The position numbers were made by a program, and so were the translations under genes. From positions 1-8,057 of the forward strand of contig DYJG01000099.1 of NCBI GenBank assembly GCA_020723225.1: a stretch of 8,057 bases of DNA. The letters run 5' to 3'. Under the pieces are notes generated by a model, which ran no database searches, was not told the origin of the DNA, and saw nothing but the letters and a program-made list of their open reading frames with translations. Shown piece after piece: positions 4,830 to 8,057 of the stretch (within the stretch, counting starts at the first letter, position 1; every line of letters begins with the position of its first letter). The stretch comes from Desulfobacca acetoxidans. Lineage in GTDB: Bacteria; Desulfobacterota; Desulfobaccia; Desulfobaccales; 0-14-0-80-60-11.

Positions 4830-6377
4830 ATGTGGGAAGGTCTCTCGCGCAGCAAGCCCAACCGCAGTCCCGCGACTCTCACCAAGAACCGGGTGAACCC
4901 CTCGCCCGTGTCCGGCATCTGCGTCACCTGCCTGGACGGCTGCTCCGGTCCCTGCGAGATCGGGCGTTCCGCGGTCCGGGGCCGGGAACTCCTCTATCCC
5001 ATGCCTTTCGGCAAAGTGACCTCCGGCGCGGAGAAGGATTATCCGGTGGATTTTTCCTACTTCAACGTGCAGGGCACCTGCGTCGGCGCCCAAGGCATCG
5101 AAGCCGATCCGGACAAGGCCATCTTCCCCGCGGTGGATGTGAGCACCGAAATTGGCGTGAATTCGAAGATCAAACTGGGCTTTCCCGCGTTCACCGGGGC
5201 CCTGGGCTCCACGGAAATCGCCCAGAACCATTGGGAATCCATGGCCATCGCCGCGGCCATCTGCGGCATGGACCCGGCCGCGGTCATCAAGAAGGGCCGC
5301 ATCGTCAAATCCCCGGAGATGGAGCGCCGGGTCAAGGTCTTCCGCAAATGGCACCAGGGCAGAGGCGATCTCATCGTCCAGGCCAATGTGGAGGACACCC
5401 GGTTGGGGGTGCCGGAGTACGTCATCGGGGAACTGGGGGTGGAGTTCTTCGAAGTCAAATGGGGCCAAGGAGCCAAGGACATCGGCGGCGAAGTCAAGCT
5501 CCCAAATTTGGACCGGGCCCGGCAGCTCACGGACCGGGGCTATATCGTCCTCCCCGACCCCCATGACCCCCTCACCGAGGAGCAATACAACCTCCGGGGC
5601 ATCCGGGAATTCGAGCGCCACTCCCGGGTGAACCTGGTGACCGAAGAAGGCTTCTTCAAGACCGTGGAACATCTGCGCCGCCTGGGGGCGAAACGGGTCT
5701 CCTTAAAGACCGGGGCCTACCGCCCCGCGGACTTGGCCCGGGCGGTGAAATTCGCGTCCCAGGCCAGGGTCGACCTCCTCACCGTGGACGGCGCGGGCGG
5801 GGGCACGGGCATGAGCCCCTGGGCCATGATGAACGAATGGGGCATTCCCACGGTCCATCTCGAGTGCCTGCTGCACCAATACCTCTCGCGCCTCCAGGCC
5901 AAGGGCGAGTTCATCCCGGACTGCGCCATCGCCGGGGGGCTGTCCATGGAGGACCACGTCTTCAAGGCCCTGGCCCTAGGCGCGCCTTTCGTGAAACTGG
6001 TCTGCATGGGCCGGGCCATCATGACCGCCACCATGGTGGGCAACCTGGAGGGGAAAAAGCTGGAGGAAAAATGCCGGCACGAAGGCATGGACATCAAAGA
6101 GGCCTACCTGGAGCATTTCACGGAGTGCATCGATCTAAGAAGGCGCTATCCCCTGGGCAAATACGCCCGCATCCCCGGGGGCGGGGTGGGCATGTACAGC
6201 TACATCAAACGCATGACCCAGGGCCTGCAGCAGTTCATGGCCGGGTCCAGGAAGTTTGCACTGAAATATATAGATAGGGGCGACCTCATGGCTTTGACCC
6301 GAGAAGCCGCGGAAGTCTCGGGGATTCCCTACGTCATGGACGCGGATGCGAAGGAAGTGGACAGGATTTTGGGGTAG
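4830..6377 (+). CDS. FMN-binding glutamate synthase family protein
   Basis: This 515-residue cytoplasmic protein carries the FMN-binding synthase domain of glutamate synthase (GltB central domain, about 85-440). That domain normally makes glutamate from 2-oxoglutarate and ammonia delivered by a glutaminase domain. Marker parts are VSLKTGAYRPADLARAVKFA, TVDGAGGGTGMSP (318-330), CAIAGGLSMEDHVFKALALGA and VCMGRAIM (391-398). There is no N-terminal glutaminase domain and no C-terminal beta-helix domain, as in the short archaeal-like forms. Near the N-terminus C31, C34, C38 and C42 (CVTCLDGCSGPC) form a tight cluster likely to bind an iron-sulphur centre. The usual cysteine motif after the GRA-M element for the [3Fe-4S] cluster is absent; only isolated C415 and C433 follow. 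It stands alone, with its own Shine-Dalgarno and terminator. Whether it truly makes glutamate or another FMN-dependent reaction is unknown. Confidence 0.9.
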   Translation: MWEGLSRSKPNRSPATLTKNRVNPSPVSGICVTCLDGCSGPCEIGRSAVRGRELLYPMPFGKVTSGAEKDYPVDFSYFNVQGTCVGAQGIEADPDKAIFPAVDVSTEIGVNSKIKLGFPAFTGALGSTEIAQNHWESMAIAAAICGMDPAAVIKKGRIVKSPEMERRVKVFRKWHQGRGDLIVQANVEDTRLGVPEYVIGELGVEFFEVKWGQGAKDIGGEVKLPNLDRARQLTDRGYIVLPDPHDPLTEEQYNLRGIREFERHSRVNLVTEEGFFKTVEHLRRLGAKRVSLKTGAYRPADLARAVKFASQARVDLLTVDGAGGGTGMSPWAMMNEWGIPTVHLECLLHQYLSRLQAKGEFIPDCAIAGGLSMEDHVFKALALGAPFVKLVCMGRAIMTATMVGNLEGKKLEEKCRHEGMDIKEAYLEHFTECIDLRRRYPLGKYARIPGGGVGMYSYIKRMTQGLQQFMAGSRKFALKYIDRGDLMALTREAAEVSGIPYVMDADAKEVDRILG

Positions 6378-6457
6378 CATGGATACCTTCCCTGGAGCGG
6401 CCCCTTCGGTCGTATAGCAGTTTCTCATGTCATTGAGCTAAAATATTACAAAATAGA

Positions 6458-6489
6458 AGCCTGGATTGAAAAAATTCGGGCTTTTTTTA
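6458..6489 (+). terminator. Intrinsic terminator after the glutamate-synthase-like gene
   Basis: A 10-bp stem (6458-6467 with 6473-6482, including two G-T pairs) encloses a five-base GAAAA loop and runs straight into seven T (6482-6488). It begins 80 bases after the stop codon and is the best rho-independent terminator in the window. Confidence 0.8.
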
Positions 6490-6539
6490 TTGACAAATAT
6501 TTTGATTTTTGCTACCGGAGGAATTTGGGTTAGTGATAA

Positions 6540-6568
6540 TGTCTGCCCCCAATTTTAGAATTTTAATT
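6540..6568. repeat. REP-like element, right half only
   Basis: TGTCTGCCCCCAATTTT (6540-6556) matches TGTCTGTCCCTAATTTT at 4077-4093 in 15 of 17 positions. Both are followed within a few bases by the same AATTTTAATT (6559-6568 and 4099-4108). The left arm is missing, so this is a truncated or half copy, located at the point where base composition drops. Confidence 0.55.
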
Positions 6569-6574
6569 GATTTC

Positions 6575-6595
6575 ATATAAGTTATATAAGTTATA
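6575..6595. repeat. 9-bp tandem repeat ATATAAGTT x2
   Basis: ATATAAGTT occurs twice head to tail (6575-6583, 6584-6592) and is followed by a partial ATA. It lies 29-49 bases before the GAF-protein start, where a -10 region or regulator site would be expected. A loose promoter match is TTGATT (6567) with TTATAA (6591) at 18 bases. It may be an operator or simply AT-rich sequence. Confidence 0.35.
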
Positions 6596-6623
6596 AAAAA
6601 ATAGATTTAAAAGGAAAAATCGT

Positions 6624-7760
6624 ATGGATTCTGAAAAGAACAATAATTTGAAAGAAAGGTTATCTAACATTGATTGGAACAATGTGAAACCTGAACATGA
6701 ATTTAGGAAAGATCTTGAGGATATAGTTCAAATTGCCCGCGATATAACTGAAGCTGAAGTCGGGGTATTTTTTCTCACTACAGATGGGATTTTTTTAGAA
6801 GCGGCTCACTGGCAGAGAGGGCGTCCACCACAGCCTCCAGCATCAGAATTACCAGAATATCGCCTTCATTGGGGAGAAAAAGACAAGAAGAAACTTGATG
6901 GAATTACTGCTCATGTCGTAGTAAATAGGAAAGTTGGGAATTTGAATCAGAAAGGTGTCTTTAACCATGAAGCCTGGAAAGGAAAATGGGACGCTGTATT
7001 CTTAGAGGGAGATCGTAATCGTTGCAAGGGAATACTTGCAGTTCCTATTCAGGAGGTTATTGGAAGCGACGATTTAAAAGGGTATCGAGTTCATGGTGTA
7101 CTTAAGGTTGAGAATCCTAAAGTAAAAACAGCAGAAAATAAATTTAAAGGCGAACATGCAGAATCATTAAAACAAATGGCAATAACTATTGCTAACAAAC
7201 TAAAGTTTAATAGTAATTTTTGGTGCAACTTCGTCCAGAGCAGGGCGGATATTAAAGTTTCATATTTAGTAGAATTATTGGAAAAAGGACAATCTCTTCA
7301 GCACAATCTTTCACATGGATTAAATTATGTGATTCATCTTTTTTCAAAATGGCTTGGTTGTGAAACAGCAATACATGTTTTTTGGTTAAATGGCAACCAA
7401 ATGGAATGCAATTTATTAAGACCTTGGGATTATGCCTCAGGCGAAGGACCTAAAAAACACGAACCATTGGAAGGGAAGGATAAAGAAACCTTCATTGATT
7501 GGCTAGAAGCAAATGTAGGACCTCAGATTGTTCAATTTGATAAACCTATTGACCATGAACTTTGGAAAATATTATTTGGAGATTCAAAATATCAAGATTT
7601 GGTTGACATTATTAGATTAAAAAGAGGTCGATATGACTTAGGAGTCCTTTTATTAATTAATTCAAATTTAAGAAAATATAAACAGAGCAATCCCGATAAG
7701 AAAAAATCAAAAGAAGCCTTAAATCAACATAGAAATGCAAATTTCAGAGACTCTTACTAA
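6624..7760 (+). CDS. GAF-domain protein, probable sensor part of a cyclase; reading frame may be broken
   Basis: This 378-residue soluble protein is encoded by AT-rich DNA unlike its left neighbours. Residues about 25-195 look like a GAF domain (LEDIVQIARDITEAEVGVFFLT, ITAHVVVNRKVGNLN, CKGILAVPIQ, VHGVLKVENP, then the closing helix HAESLKQMAITIANKL). Residues about 210-348 look like a second GAF domain (HGLNYVIHLFSKWLGCETAIHVFWL through YDLGVLLLINS). The second lacks its expected closing helix; the reading frame instead ends in a Lys/Asn-rich tail, while a suitable helix (SETLTKLAMNVVSILGRFI) is encoded in the overlapping next frame. AGGA eight bases before the ATG supports the start. GAF domains bind small ligands and often control attached cyclases, so this is probably the sensory half of the downstream cyclase. 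It could be a genuine separate subunit or a frameshifted gene. Confidence 0.8.
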   Translation: MDSEKNNNLKERLSNIDWNNVKPEHEFRKDLEDIVQIARDITEAEVGVFFLTTDGIFLEAAHWQRGRPPQPPASELPEYRLHWGEKDKKKLDGITAHVVVNRKVGNLNQKGVFNHEAWKGKWDAVFLEGDRNRCKGILAVPIQEVIGSDDLKGYRVHGVLKVENPKVKTAENKFKGEHAESLKQMAITIANKLKFNSNFWCNFVQSRADIKVSYLVELLEKGQSLQHNLSHGLNYVIHLFSKWLGCETAIHVFWLNGNQMECNLLRPWDYASGEGPKKHEPLEGKDKETFIDWLEANVGPQIVQFDKPIDHELWKILFGDSKYQDLVDIIRLKRGRYDLGVLLLINSNLRKYKQSNPDKKKSKEALNQHRNANFRDSY

Positions 7761-8057
7761 ACTTGCAATGAATGTGGTTTCAATACTTGGTAGATTTATT
7801 GAGGGAGAGTATGAAACTACTAAATATACATATTTACCCAAACACCGTCCTTCAACAACAGAAAAAACATGTTCTATGATGATGGTCGATATTAGAAATT
7901 TTTCACAATTAACTCAGATATTACGTATGCAAAATATGACTTTCCAAATTGAGAGATTTATGGAGCATTATTGCTCGGAAATTGGAAAGATTATCAGCAA
8001 TTCCACTATTGGCAGAGTAGATAAGTTTTTAGGAGACGGAATGATGGCCATTTTTGG
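7735..8057 (+). CDS. Class III adenylate/guanylate cyclase, N-terminal part (cut by window)
   Basis: 107 codons are present and the frame leaves the right edge. After a helical lead-in (SETLTKLAMNVVSILGRFIEGEYE) comes the class III nucleotidyl cyclase catalytic domain: MMMVDIRNFSQLTQ (48-61) with the first metal-binding Asp (D52), and VDKFLGDGMMAIFG with K97 and the second metal-binding Asp (D101). This enzyme class makes cAMP or cGMP; the substrate-specifying residues lie beyond the edge. The frame is +1 relative to the GAF gene and overlaps it by 26 bases. No Shine-Dalgarno precedes the ATG at 7735 (nor the ATG at 7768), and an in-frame stop lies at 7720. Either translation is coupled to the GAF gene or both were one GAF-GAF-cyclase protein separated by a one-base change between 7723 and 7760. 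Confidence 0.82.
   Translation, partial: MQISETLTKLAMNVVSILGRFIEGEYETTKYTYLPKHRPSTTEKTCSMMMVDIRNFSQLTQILRMQNMTFQIERFMEHYCSEIGKIISNSTIGRVDKFLGDGMMAIF

Noticed and set aside
6490..6518. TTGACA at 6490-6495 as a promoter for the GAF gene
   Set aside because: The -35 box is perfect, but at 17 bases the -10 position reads TACCGG. It also directly follows the terminator T-run, so it may be chance.
6533..6580. GTG/ATG mini-frame after a GGAGG motif (encoding MSAPNFRILIDFI)
   Set aside because: Only 13-15 codons, spacing to GGAGG is too long (11-17 bases), and it overlaps the half REP-like element.

Overview
The window reads as chromosomal DNA of an anaerobic, GC-rich Gram-negative bacterium. Desulfobacterota (the former Deltaproteobacteria) is the best guess. 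The Mla-type ABC genes imply an outer membrane, mlaE precedes mlaF as is common in that group, the NifA-like activator and the short FMN-binding glutamate-synthase-like protein resemble homologues there, and the spacers carry REP-like and 7-bp repeats of a kind I associate with such genomes. The assignment is inference, not proof.

Left part (1-1504, minus strand): an mlaE-mlaF operon for lipid transport. mlaF runs off the left edge and overlaps mlaE by 41 bases. A TTGACA-N17-TATTTT promoter sits just upstream of the proposed mlaE start. The divergent spacer (1505-1721) is AT-rich and holds eight in-register 7-bp repeats and a 14-bp palindrome. Then comes a NifA-family sigma-54 activator (1722-3287, plus strand).

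Middle part (3288-4605): an accessory pocket. Two different two-gene modules, each a small putative RNase-type toxin followed by a DUF2283 protein, point at each other. Between them lies a near-perfect 16-bp hairpin built on GGGACAGACAC / GTGTCTGTCCC. A degraded copy of that hairpin stands before the first module, and a half copy recurs at about 6540.

Right part: a 515-residue FMN-binding glutamate-synthase-domain protein (4830-6377) with a strong Shine-Dalgarno and an N-terminal four-cysteine cluster, closed by a good intrinsic terminator. After it, base composition drops sharply (one sampled line at 5221 is about 68% GC, one at 6661 about 33%). The AT-rich segment encodes a GAF-domain protein and, in an overlapping frame, the beginning of a class III adenylate/guanylate cyclase that leaves the window at the right. 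These two may be one signalling gene split by a frameshift.

The blocks look mostly independent: envelope lipid transport, nitrogen-type regulation, toxin/antitoxin-like modules, amino-acid metabolism, and cyclic-nucleotide signalling. No RNA gene, CRISPR array, transposase gene or complete insertion sequence was seen. No stretch longer than 300 bases lacks a gene.
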